A DNA stretch of 64,000 bases from NCBI RefSeq assembly GCF_036884655.1, contig NC_088340.1:26513501-26577500 (forward strand), in the 5' to 3' direction. The stretch is from Musa acuminata AAA Group (Eukaryota > Streptophyta > Magnoliopsida > Zingiberales > Musaceae). Positions 1 to 9,728 of the stretch are shown here, one piece after another. The number at the start of each line of letters is the position of its first letter. Positions within the stretch are counted from its first letter, which is position 1. The notes below the pieces were generated by a model, which saw only the letters and a list, made by a program, of their open reading frames with translations, did not search any database and was not told the DNA's origin. A program made the position numbers and the translations under genes.

Positions 1-890
1 GTTTACGAGCTGTTCTAACCAATGCCTATCCAATTTCATCGATATCCAATTATGAAAACATATATTCACTAAAAATAATACATTAAAACGTAACAACGGA
101 TTAAAGAATAAGATTGAAAGATAAACTTCAACAGATTAAAGAATGAGATCCTTAATTCAATAAGAATTAGAATTCAAACTTTTAATACATATCACATGAA
201 TAATTTCAACATGATCTAAACAAATAATAAAATTCTAAATCTTAAAAGAGATCAAAATTTTTTTTAGATAATATATCAGAATCTAACAATAAAAATTTTA
301 ACAATTAAAGGATTAATAAATATTTTTTGAACTGCTCGTATATTTTAATCTAGATAAGATTAAAAGGTAAATTGTAACATGAGGAAATAGCATTTCTAAT
401 CTAAATATGAAAAATAAAATATCATATATTCAATATATAAAACATGTATAATTTCAATGTATTTAAATCCAAAGAAACCTTTAAAGAAGATTGATGAATC
501 TCTTAAAAACTTCATATAACATATCTTAATCCAACAATAAATATTTTTATATTAAAAAGATTGATAAATATTTTCAAACTATAAAAATTTTAATATTTAA
601 GAAATCAAAATAAAAACTTTTATTTTCAAGTAAGGTAGGAAAACCTACTTCTTCGTAGAATGATGTAACTCATCGTTCCTTTCATTGTTGGGCTCGGCTA
701 GGTGAGTAACGAAGGAGAAAAATCCCTCCCCTTAAATAGGAGGAAATGAGCCTCTGTTAAAAGAATTTTTTTTAATTTTTATATTTATTTAATATTTATT
801 TTTATTTAATACACTAACAAATATGATATCATCTTATTTGGAATACTCAATAGGATTTGATTTATAAATTAAATATTTGATTTGATTATA
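1..890 (-). repeat. Partial 3' LTR of a Ty3/Gypsy chromovirus-like element
   Basis: AT-rich sequence without a convincing ORF. On the minus strand it is the LTR that follows a polypurine tract. Plus-strand bases 891-910 are a pyrimidine tract (complement of a GGGGAGAAA-type PPT), and an integrase tail lies further right. The LTR edge at 890 reads TATA where TACA would be usual. A TATTTAAG-like promoter box on the minus strand lies near 731-740. The other end lies outside the window. The LTR assignment is inferred from position; no second copy is present for comparison. Confidence 0.5.
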
Positions 891-1111
891 TTTCTCCCCT
901 ACTAAAAGAAATTTGGTCCCCAAGTTTAACTTCTCTTAATATAATAGATGAGGATACTACTCTCGCGTATCTTCTTCTCTTTCCCATATTGCCTCTTGGT
1001 TTTAATGGTGTTGCCAACAAACCTTTACCAAGGGTATACTTTTATTCCTTAAATCATGTTCTTTTCTTTCCAAGATTTGGGTTGGTTGTTCTACAAAAGT
1101 GGTATTATCTC
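891..1111 (-). pseudogene. Chromovirus integrase C-terminal remnant with PPT
   Basis: The minus-strand translation of about 950-1085 reads like the end of a chromovirus polyprotein: ILERKEHDLRNK, then SIPLVKVCWQHH, then EAIWEREEDT and YPHLL. This matches the RNK-IP-VKV-W-HH / EATWE-E / YPHLF pattern seen at the C-terminus of Tekay/Del-type integrases. There are in-frame stops after QHH and after DTRE, so the copy is dead. The PPT complement follows at 891-910. The rest of pol is missing because G0 begins at 1112. The family call rests on motif resemblance only. Confidence 0.6.
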
Positions 1112-1421
1112 TGATAAGACCCTAGGGTTTTATCATGGAAGAAAGAGGAAAAAAAGGGGATGATCACTTCGAGGGGATCGACCTCCTTGATCACTTCGAG
1201 GCAATCAGCCTTCTAGGGTTTGTCAAAATACTGAATAATATTTTATTGCTTACCAAAAAGAAACAATTACATCCCTATTTATAGAGTTCCACCCAGAGTC
1301 CACTAGGACTTGGATTCTTAATAATGAATAAATATTAAATAAACCTCTATCTGACTCTAACTGAACTAAATAGACTCAATAAACATTATTCAAAAGCTCA
1401 GAAAATAAAGAGATCTTAACA
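1112..1421 (-). repeat. G0 3' LTR
   Basis: A 310-bp LTR bounded on the plus strand by TGATAAGACC and GATCTTAACA, giving TG...CA termini on the minus strand. Immediately right, the complement of a GAAGGGAGAGGAA-type PPT abuts it, followed by the motif complementary to TTGAGGACAAGGCTGA, which is common at the end of Gypsy pol. The 5' partner survives only as TGAT at 3845-3848. Confidence 0.75.
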
Positions 1422-1720
1422 ATTCCTCTCCCTTCAAATCAGCCTTGTCCTCAAGGCTGAGCAACATCAAACTTGGGGAGTTTTTCTTTCAGCACTTCAG
1501 TCACAGGCTATCTACGACGCATCACAACCTATTGATCAAGTAAGTACAGTCTCCACTTTTTGATAGTGTAAGCAATAGGTCGGCCTTTCGGTGTTGCAGT
1601 CTTCTGAAAAATCTTCTCAATCTGATGGCTAGTGGTAGTTGTGACCTTGCTTCCATGTTTTCCCTTTAGGATCACCTGCTTTCCATTAATAAAAAACTTT
1701 ATGATTAGTTTAGAAAAATT
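1422..1720 (-). pseudogene. Collapsed pol tail of G0
   Basis: On the minus strand this short stretch runs from a piece resembling RNaseH (RPIAYTIKKWRLYLLDQ) to a typical Gypsy integrase C-terminus (EVLKEKLPKFDVAQP) and the GAGGACAAGG motif before the PPT. A full Gypsy pol would need roughly 3 kb between the protease and this point, so RT, most of RNaseH and the integrase core have been removed by deletion. Frames are interrupted by stops. The RNaseH identification is weak; the integrase tail is better supported by its position. Confidence 0.5.
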
Positions 1721-3055
1721 TCATGAAACATCACCCAAGATTGATAGCCTTTCAATTCTAAGCACCACTTCGAAGTCTTCCAAGGGTAGAAAAAAAAAGT
1801 CCATAAGCAACTCTTGGCCCTGTAAAATTAGTTTTATCTTTGAGCACTTGCTATCACAAGTTAAAATCCATCTATCAGTGACTTTTACTTCGAATTTGTT
1901 ACAATCTTCAATATGGTAGGCCAATCGGTCAGCAACCTTACTATCCATAAAATTGTTAGTGCTACCAATATCAATCAAAATTGTAACATGCTGATGTTCC
2001 AAAGTTCCTTCAACTTTCATAGTTTGCGGGTTAGAGTAGCCAGCTAATGCATGCACTGTTTGTATGATTGGTCCAACATTATCATCAGAATCTATACCTT
2101 CATGATCGGAGTCCACATTGTTAGCTTCCGGTTCCTCCCCAATTGGTTCAATCATCAGAAGTTGCCCTTATTTACATTGGTGCTCCCTACTCCACTTTTC
2201 ATCACAGTGCCAGCACAAACCTTTCGTTGATCTTTCCTTGAGTTATTCTTGGGTTAGCCTTCGGGTGTTAGGGTTCCGGTTGGGAATAGATGGGGCGGGT
2301 GGCTTACTGATCATCTATTTGTTGTCACTTCTGTTTCGATGATTTTTCCTACTGATTTTTTTCTCATGTAAACATGCAAATGATATCGCAACGATTATAG
2401 TCCAGGTTGACGAGCCTTAATGTCACATCAAATATCTAGATTAAGTCTTTTGATGAATGTACCCACCAGTTATCGTTCATACCAATCTCTAGCTTGATTT
2501 GACAATTGTTCAAACCTGCTTTGATATTCCAATACTGTAGAAATCTGATGAATTTTGGAAAGCTGTCCATCAAGCGAACAAGAAGCCCCTTCTTGAACTG
2601 CTCCTAAGAGGAAACTCCGTGGTAAGTTTCATACCAATCATACCATTGGATTACATCTCCATCTAGCTGGATTGAGGTTATTTCTACCTTAGATTCTTCT
2701 GGGGTACTATGAAAACAAATTTTTTTTTTCTGCCCTAGAGATCCAACTAGTCGGATCACCATATTCCCATCTTGAAAATTCTACCTTAATGTGTGGATAG
2801 CTTGTGTCATAATCTTGGGGCCCTTTTCCTATATCTCCAGATTTGTTCAACGTAGAACTTGAGTTCCCCTCTTGTTGAAACATGCTAAAGTGCTATAATA
2901 AGCTCTTTTTGAAATTGTGAAGGGTTTCTTGTAGCAGATTCTCAATTCTGGTTTCTAATGCTTCAATTTGTGCTTTCACTGAGTTATCAGTAGCCATTAC
3001 ATAAGACTGTAAATCTATAATCCTCAGTTCTTGTTTCTGATATCTGGTCAAGGGC
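1721..3055 (-). pseudogene. G0 gag and retropepsin (broken)
   Basis: On the minus strand, from about 3055 leftwards: an N-terminal coiled segment (LTRYQKQELRIIDLQSYV, then ALETRIENLLQETL); a retrotransposon gag core (QLDGDVIQWYDWYETYHG, near 2640-2700); a knuckle-like GLCWHCDEKWSREHQCK near 2175-2225; and an RVP_2-type aspartic protease (LIDIGSTNNFMDSKVADRL, near 1920-1990). The catalytic triplet is D-I-G rather than the usual D-T/S-G. Several stops and frame changes lie between the blocks. Gag would form the particle and the protease would mature it; this copy can do neither. Confidence 0.7.
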
Positions 3056-3830
3056 ATCAACACTATCGACACAAAGCTACCGAGGAAGCGAATGCCATGG
3101 GTAGTGCTGCGGTCGCTGCGTGTGCAGTTGGAGGATGACAATAGCGGAACGAGGGGGGTGGTCGCTGGTCGAGAAGCAGTAGCAAAAGGGGAGGAAGATG
3201 CAAAGTTGCCCTATTTCGGTCGTCACGAGGAGAGGAGGTTGCTGCCGAGGTCGAGAGGCAATAGTGGTGGTGCGACTGGGGAGCAGCATCAACAGTGGTC
3301 TGCTGGTCGGGAAGTAGGATGGGTGTGCATGGTTGGAGGGCGATTGCGGCACAATAAGGAGGGGAGGTTGCTGGCTGAGGACTGGGAGGCTGCGTGCGGG
3401 TTGAAGGCTGGGTGGCTGCAGCGATGTTGACAAAGGTCAAGAGGCAGCGAAGGGTCCAGCAGTTGCGATAGTAGAGGATGCTCTGTTGTTGATGCCGGTG
3501 TAGGAGAGGAAGTGGTGGTCACCGAGGCTGCGGCGTAATAAGGAGGGGAGGTTGCTGGCTGAGGGCTGGGAGGCTGCGTGCGGGTTGAATGTTGGGTGAC
3601 TACGACGTGGAGAGGTGAGTTTCCCAATCCGAGAAGCAATGGCGGTGGTGGAGAGGGGAAGGTTGCTGGCCGGGAAGCAACGGCGGTGGTGGATAGATGA
3701 GTTGCTCTGCAACGACGATGGTGGAGATGGGAAGTATGGGTTCTCGGTCGAGAAGGTGGCATACGTGACTGCCGACCTTCTCTGTTTTTTTGAGATGATG
3801 ATAATTGTAGTGAGAACGCCGAGGATCATT
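3056..3830 (-). other. GC-rich leader of G0 with internal direct repeats
   Basis: This is the leader between PBS and gag. It is purine-rich and contains an imperfect direct repeat of about 80 bp, near 3346-3428 and 3530-3612 (offset 184 bp), sharing AATAAGGAGGGGAGGTTGCT and GGGAGGCTGCGTGCGGGTTG. Shorter GAAGCAA-GGCGGTGG variants recur near 3640-3695. Long overlapping open frames occur here on both strands, but they are Pro/Ser/His-rich composition artefacts. Confidence 0.6.
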
Positions 3831-3842
3831 GCTCTGATACCA
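3831..3842 (-). promoter_or_regulatory. G0 primer binding site
   Basis: Plus-strand GCTCTGATACCA is the complement of TGGTATCAGAGC, the plant initiator-tRNA-Met primer site. It lies two bases inside the residual 5' LTR end (TGAT at 3845). Confidence 0.85.
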
Positions 3843-3848
3843 AATGAT

Positions 3849-5279
3849 TGCTAGTCATAGGTGCCCTACAAGCCAATCACTTGAGTGATGACATGTATGA
3901 CTTGACACATAGTCTTTTTACTTATTATTATTATTTGACATTTTATCACTTTATATTATCTGTTTCTTGAATATTCTGTGATGTCTATATATCTGTGCAA
4001 TGGGAATCAGATCATGATGAGATCACGATAATGAGACCGATTCGCCTTTAAACACAAACCCTAAATAATCTCGGTTATAGGTTACTCGAGAGGGACATCA
4101 AGTTAACCGAATAGACCGGTATGCGGTATACCCGTCCATATGATGGATGCAGCTGGTCTTATAGCTGCTCGTGTGGGGACACTAGAGATAGAGTATAGGT
4201 GCTCATTGGAGAATGAGTTTATTGATTGATCCGCTTACGGAATGTTAGATGGTTGATGATGCCTTATTGTCAGACAACGATTTCGTAGTCCCGGTGGTGT
4301 ATCTGGTCCTTAGACTTGAGACACTAAGGATATCCTATATGAGTACTCCATTCTTTAATACCAGACTTATAGGTCTAGAGGTTCCAGATCTAGCACAACC
4401 GGTCATTGAGAGTGGTAGCTAACCTTACGAGGACTATTGAGTATCAATAGAGGATTATCTACTCTTAGTGTCATGAGAGGAATATCCCATGTGTTCTTGC
4501 TCAGATAAATCCCTGGCCAGGGTCATTCATATTAAGAGAGAAAGAGTTCTCTGGGAGAATCCGATTAGAGCGAGACTTGAGTAAAAATCGTATGGGTTTG
4601 ACAACACCATGCCCGGTATACGGTCTTTGGGATATTAGATGGATGAGAGACTATAGGTATATGGTAACTGAGGACAAACAGGTCCAATAGATTGGATTCC
4701 CCTGTATCGTCTGGGGACTGCAACGTAGTGGTCTAGTACGTCCGCAGTCGATGAGTCGAGTGAATTATTATAGAGATAATAATTCATTGAGCCAGAAGGA
4801 GTTTTGACAGGTATGACACACGATTAGCTTGATATTGGGCATAGAGGGTCACATACATATGGTAAGCATTGCGATGAGTAGAGGTTCGAATATGAGATAT
4901 CTGCTAGGGCCCCTATCTTATTGGATATCCAATAAGCCCTTGAATTATTGGATCCTATGGATGTGATCCAATAAGAGACAATGAGAGATTATTAGATAGA
5001 GATCCATTAATCTAAGATGCATAAGTATTTGGATGGAGATTCAATACCCAATAGGGTAGGATCTATTTGGGTTGAGATGATAAGGGAACACTATAAATAG
5101 GAGGGAACCAATGGTTTGTAGGCTAGAGCCTTTTTGGGTTACCTCTCCTATTCTCCTCCCCCTCTCCACCTCAGATAGCAGGCCTGGAGACTACAGAAGC
5201 ATCGTTGCAGCCCTGTTGTGTGGATCACCGATAGAGAGGAAGGCGCTTGACCTCCTTCACCCTCTTCTAGAGATCTATA
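3849..5279 (+). repeat. E1 5' LTR, first part
   Basis: Begins TGCTAGTCATAGGTGCCC, probably a mutated TGTTAGTC start, and runs into TATAAATA at 5092-5099, a plus-strand promoter. It stops at 5279 where S1 enters. The missing LTR tail is at 22603-22788, so the full LTR was about 1.6 kb. Short open frames inside (for example 5111-5299) lie in the transcribed part of the LTR and resemble no protein I know. Confidence 0.75.
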
Positions 5280-6831
5280 TGTTGAATCTCGGATTTTGAT
5301 GATGAAAGCAATCAATATGTGTTTATGTTTAATCTGCGTTTTGAGTGACGCAGGATGCTTCGATTAGAATGAGACAATTAAAGCAGGAAAAATCATGTTG
5401 TGCCGGAGGAACATGTAAGAAGATTGGACATCGGGCCGGTGGATCGGTCGACGTATCGACGGAAGGCTTCGGGCTGTGGATTCAGGCATCGGGCCAAGAA
5501 GAGCAGATAGTGCGCCAAGGATATCAGAGTTGCCGAGTCAATTGGCCGATTAGGCAATAGGTCGCAAGAGAGGACGATGCGTTGAAGAATCGGACGAAGT
5601 GTCAAGGGACTAATGACATGCCGGACAACTTGATTAATGCTTAGTATTAATTGTCTAGATCGAAGTGTGTTTTTATATGTGCAGGATTAACTACGATAGC
5701 AAGGCATGAAGCAAAATAAAGTCCCAAAGTCAAGGATGCAACTTCGTTGGGAGTTCAAGAGTTCATCGGAAGTCCGAACGTTCGTCGGAGGTTCTGGTGG
5801 AACCAACCGAGAAGTCTTGGAGCTTGCCAGAGAAGCTCATCGGAACTCACCAAGAAGATCGTCGTGAAGTTCAGGAGCTTGTCGGGAGTCCACCGGAACA
5901 TTACTGAGAGATCGTCAGAAGTTCGTCGGAAGATCACCGGAAGAATAGGCATAGGGACTTGTCTAGCTTAACAAATGTCTTAGGATTTCGTAGTTAGCAC
6001 GTAATTGGGCTTGGATTTGGGCAACCCAATTAGGGGCCAGCTAGGCCCATGTAAGAACTGTATTGGGCCCAATAAGAAGCCCAAACAATATCCCAAGAAG
6101 TCTCATCGTTGTGGCACAATCTTTGAGACTATGTCAAGCGGTGGTACCGCCAGTCTGGGTGGTGGTACCGCCCAGCACTGCCCCCCCAGGCGGTGGTACC
6201 GCCTAGGGCAGACTGACACTGGGTGATGGTACCGCCCAACGCAGGCGGTGGTACCGCCCGTGCCTAAGGAACCCAGGATGGGAAAGTTTTAAGCTCCAAG
6301 TTTGAATAAACTTGAAGCCTATAAATACCCCTCTCATCCCTGGTTAAAGCACACAAGCACAGAGAGATTAAAAGAGAGAAAACGTTGCTGCGATCATAAG
6401 TGTATTCTCTCCTCTAGCTTAAACTTAGATTTTTGTTTAGAGAGGAGAGTGAGTGCTTGTAAGGGTTGTCTCCTAAACCCGGTAAAAGGAGAAGAGGGGT
6501 GTAAAAGATGATTGGCCTTTGCCTATTGAAGGAAGGCCTTTAGTGGACGTCGGTGACCTTATCGGAGGAGGAAATCGAAAGTGGATGTAGGTCACGTTGA
6601 CCGAACCACTCTAAAATCTGGTTTGCATTTCTTTGAGTAATTTACTTTAACTGCAAACCTCCTTACTTGCTCTTTACATCCATTACTCTCTTATGTATGC
6701 ATTTAAAGTATTACCTTTATGAAACGATTTTACGTTAGAAACAATTTTAATCGAAACGAAGTTTTTAAAGACGTGATTTTTCCACCGCACTAATTCACCC
6801 CCTCTCTTAGTGTCGACTCTTGATCCTAACA
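5280..6831 (+). repeat. S1 5' LTR
   Basis: 1552 bp, TGTTGAATCTCGG to TGATCCTAACA. Features in order: GC-rich GTCGGAAG-type repeats (about 5757-5945); an array of near-palindromes built on GGCGGTGGTACCGCC (about 6133-6262); TATAAATA at 6320-6327; and a short C-rich stretch near 6797-6804 just inside the end. The palindrome-then-TATA order fits known Sirevirus LTRs. Confidence 0.88.
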
Positions 6832-6846
6832 ATTGGTGTCAGAGTC
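6832..6846 (+). promoter_or_regulatory. S1 primer binding site
   Basis: ATTGGTGTCAGAGTC follows the LTR terminus directly. It is a twice-mutated version of the initiator-tRNA-Met site ATTGGTATCAGAGCC. Confidence 0.8.
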
Positions 6847-6881
6847 TCATTATTTCTCACTTGGTTTAACACCCAAGAGAA

Positions 6882-7825
6882 ATGACTTTTTTCGGCTTTC
6901 AAGAGGGTCACTCTCTCATTCGTCCTCCCTTTTTCAATGGGACGGACTACACTGATTGGAAAACTCGAATGAGAGTTTTCTTGCTTTCATTGAATCCCGA
7001 TTTATGGCACATAGTCGAAAACAGTTTTAAAATGTCTTCTCTTCCAATGAAAGATTGGAATAATTTGGAGAAGAAGACTTTTTCTTTAAATGCTAGAGCT
7101 ATGAATGCTCTATTTTGCGCCTTAGATAAAATCGAAGTTTAATCAGGTTTCTTTGTGCGAAACGACCTTCAATATATGACATATTCTCGAAATCACACAT
7201 GAAGACACAAGTAGTGTAAAAGATTCTAAAGAAAATTTTTTTATGCATGATTTTGAGATGTTTTGTATGGAACCAAGAGAGACTATTAGAGACATTTACA
7301 CCCGTTTTACGGATGTTATCAATAGTCTAAAAGCACTTGGTAAAAGCTTTTTAAATTCTGAACTTGTTAATAAGATTTTGCGCTCACGTTCTAAAACTTG
7401 GGATTCAAAAGTAATCGCTATTCAAGAATCAAAAAATTTAAATAACTTTTTGATTGAAGAACTAATAAGGTGTTTGATGATCTACGAAATGACATGCAGT
7501 GCACGTGAAGAACTCAAGAACCACCTTCCAAAGAATAGGAAGGATTTTGAACTTAGAACATTTGAAGACCACACGAGCATAAGCTCAAGTGATGATGAAC
7601 TTGAACTCACTAAGAAATTTAAAAAGTTCATAAAACAAAAATTAAAAAAATAAAAAGAATGTAACTACTTGCTTTGAACGCAAGAAGAAGAATAAAAATT
7701 GGGATGAATCGAGCTCCTCCGAAGACGAGGAGAAAATCAAGAAAGGCGAGGTGGCAAACTATGCCTTAATGGCTTTCAACGATGAGGTAATCAAAACTCC
7801 TTTAATTTATTTCAAAATTACATGA
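6882..7825 (+). pseudogene. S1 gag, zinc-knuckle-less, frameshifted
   Basis: Copia-type gag (UBN2-like). It starts MTFFGFQEGHSLIRPP at 6882, a well-placed ATG after the PBS. TDWKTRMRVFLLSLNPDLW and KTFSLNARAMNALFCALDK follow, then a frameshift near 7142. The second block (7243-7653) contains MHDFEMFCMEPRETIRDIY, TKKFKKFIKQ and a stop. A third frame encodes DESSSSEDEE and ends NDEVIKTPLIYFKIT at a TGA (7823-7825). No CX2CX4HX4C knuckle is found between the FIKQ and DESSSS blocks, where S2 has one. The C-terminal tail is shared with S4, S7 and S9. Confidence 0.8.
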
Positions 7826-8256
7826 TGCTTTTTATGATGAATTTTTTTTAGTTTAAAAAATTTATTTTTTGAAAAATGTATGTTTAAAAATATAATGAAA
7901 ATATAAAAAATTAGGATCATGCTAGTAATTTTAAAAATGATAATGAAAATTGCATGTTTTATAATGGAATAGAATGTTAGATTTAAATCTAATAATGATC
8001 ATATGTATGTTTTTTTTAAGAATAAATAATGTGTATCTTGATAATTTTCGAATTTGAGTGAAACCATGCTTGATGTCTTAATGAAAATATTAAGAAGTTT
8101 GATATCATACTTAATGATGATGCATGGCTTTTGTATGGAAAACTAAGCATGAAAAGTTGATTCACCTAAAAAGAAAAATACTTTATGAAATTAATTTGGA
8201 TGATGCATAATGATGTAATTATGTAATGAATATATTAAATATTTTGAAACTATGTT
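7826..8256 (+). other. S1 AT-rich internal region, left of S2
   Basis: Non-coding and A/T-rich with many ATGATG/TTGATGATT runs. It is the start of the post-gag spacer and is interrupted at 8257. The TSD copy ATGTT occupies 8252-8256. The spacer resumes at 19236. Confidence 0.75.
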
Positions 8257-9728
8257 TGTTAGAATCAAGAGCACTAAGAGGGGGGGGGGGGGGGGGGGGG
8301 GGCGTGAATTAGTGCAGCGGAAAACTTTCGATATTTAAAAACTGCGTTTGTACAATGAAATCGTTTCCGACGTAAAATCATTTTCGGAAACTTAACTTGA
8401 AAGCGAGTTCGTAAAGGAGTGCAGCAAAAGTAATAAGGAAGTAAAGCACATATGAAGGTTTGCAGTAAGGTAAGCAGCAAAAATAAATGCAAACCAGAGA
8501 GCACCACAATTTTAGAGTGGTTCGGTCAATCTTGACCTACATCTACTTTTGGCTTCCTCATCCGACGAGGTCATTGACTTCCATTAGAGGCCTTTCTTCA
8601 ATAGGCGAAGATCAACCACCCTTTTATGGTTTCATTCCTTTTGACAGGCTTAGGAGACAACCCTTACAACTTTTCTCTCCTCTCTTGAAAAATCAAAACT
8701 TGGAAAAAAAGAGGGAGAAGAACTTTTAGTCTTTACAACACTTTTGAGCTCTAAAAATCATAGAGTAAGATTGGATTTTGGTGCTCTTTCATGCAAGAAA
8801 GGGTAGGGTATATATAGGCCCCAAAATAGTTTAAATTTGGAGCTCAAAAATATCTTTTCCTAGATTTCCGGGGTCCTGGCGGTACTACCTCCTGACTGGG
8901 GCAATACAACCGCCTGGCAGCTCGGAGACTGAGCCTTTGGGCGGTGCCACCACTTGACAAGGGTGGTTGCACTGCCCAGTCTCGCTCGGAGACTGAGCCC
9001 AGGCGGTGCCACCGCCTGATTGGGGCGGTTGCACCACCAAGTCTCGCTCGGAGACTGAGCCCAGGCGGTGCCACTGCTTGATGGGGGTGGTTGCACTGCC
9101 CAGTCTCGCTCGGAGACTGAGCCCAGGCGGTGCCACCGCCTGACTAGAGCGGTTGCACAGCCCAGCTTTCCTGGGAGACCATCTCCTGGGCAGTGCCACC
9201 GCTTGGTAGGAATTCTGGTCTGAATGGGTTGATCCATTCGGTCAAATTTGGGTCTGTCAAGGGCCCAATTGCCCCTAGATTAAGTTAATGGGATCACCTC
9301 CCATTCCTAACTTAATCTATATGCTAACTATGATATTTCTTAAGACATTTACTACAACTTGCTCCGGTGCATCAATCGCTTTTTCCGGCGAGCTTCTGGC
9401 GAACTTCCGGCGAACATCCGACGAACCTTCGGCGATGCTCCGGCAGACTTCCGGCAAATTCTTGGACTTGCGATGATCTACTTGGCGAGTTCCGACGAGC
9501 TTCTTTGGCAAGCTCCTGGACTTCTCGGATTTGTTCCCGTAGAACCTCCGACGATCGTCCGGACTTCCGTCGAACTCTCGAACTCCCAACGTGATCATAG
9601 TCTTGACTCCGGCGTAACTTTTGCTGCATGTCTTTCTTCCATCATAGTTAATCCTGCACACTTATCTCAATATATGGATTAGATAACAAATGACAATTGA
9701 CTTCATCATCAAAATCCGAGATTCAACG
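8257..9728 (-). repeat. S2 3' LTR
   Basis: 1472 bp. On the plus strand it runs TGTTAGAATCAAGAGCACTA to GATTCAACG; the last base is mutated from A. It contains a run of 23 G at 8280-8302, a TATA-like TATATATA complement near 8809-8818, a palindrome array built on GGCGGTGCCACCGCC (about 8877-9205) and CpG-rich GGCGAACTTCCGG repeats (about 9380-9560). The complement of the PPT follows at 9729. Confidence 0.88.

Larger units (their letters stand above)
1112..3848 (-). mobile_element. G0: pol-deleted Ty3/Gypsy retrotransposon
   Basis: Minus-strand element with a 3' LTR (1112-1421), PPT (complement at about 1422-1440), a collapsed pol remnant, a gag-protease region (1721 to about 3055), a GC-rich leader and a PBS (3831-3842). 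Only the first four bases of its 5' LTR (TGAT, 3845-3848) remain before E1 starts. Those four bases match the outer end of the 3' LTR (TGATAAGACC), which confirms the boundary. RT, RNaseH and most of integrase are absent. The protease of RVP_2 type and the CWHC-EKW-HQC knuckle suggest a Reina-like Gypsy lineage, but that is tentative. Confidence 0.7.

Noticed and set aside
1632..1919. Plus-strand frame opposite the G0 protease
   Set aside because: Antisense shadow of the protease; the minus strand carries the recognisable retropepsin motif.
3063..3829. Overlapping 110-157 residue open frames on both strands
   Set aside because: They overlap each other in several frames, are Pro/Ser/His- or Gly/Arg-rich, and lie in the GC-rich repeated leader of G0. 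No domain resemblance.
5111..5299. Short frame in the E1 LTR as a small gene
   Set aside because: It lies just after the LTR TATA box, crosses the S1 insertion point and has no homologue I can recognise.
6133..6262. CRISPR-like array of regular palindromic repeats
   Set aside because: Units vary in sequence and spacing, occur inside LTRs next to TATA boxes, and the setting is a plant genome.
8844..9237. Open frames over LTR palindromes (also 12090-12425, 18397-18603, 54648-55037, 60653-61028)
   Set aside because: They translate palindrome units in all frames (QSPSETG, GGGTA repeats). The repeat unit lacks stops, so open frames are expected by chance.
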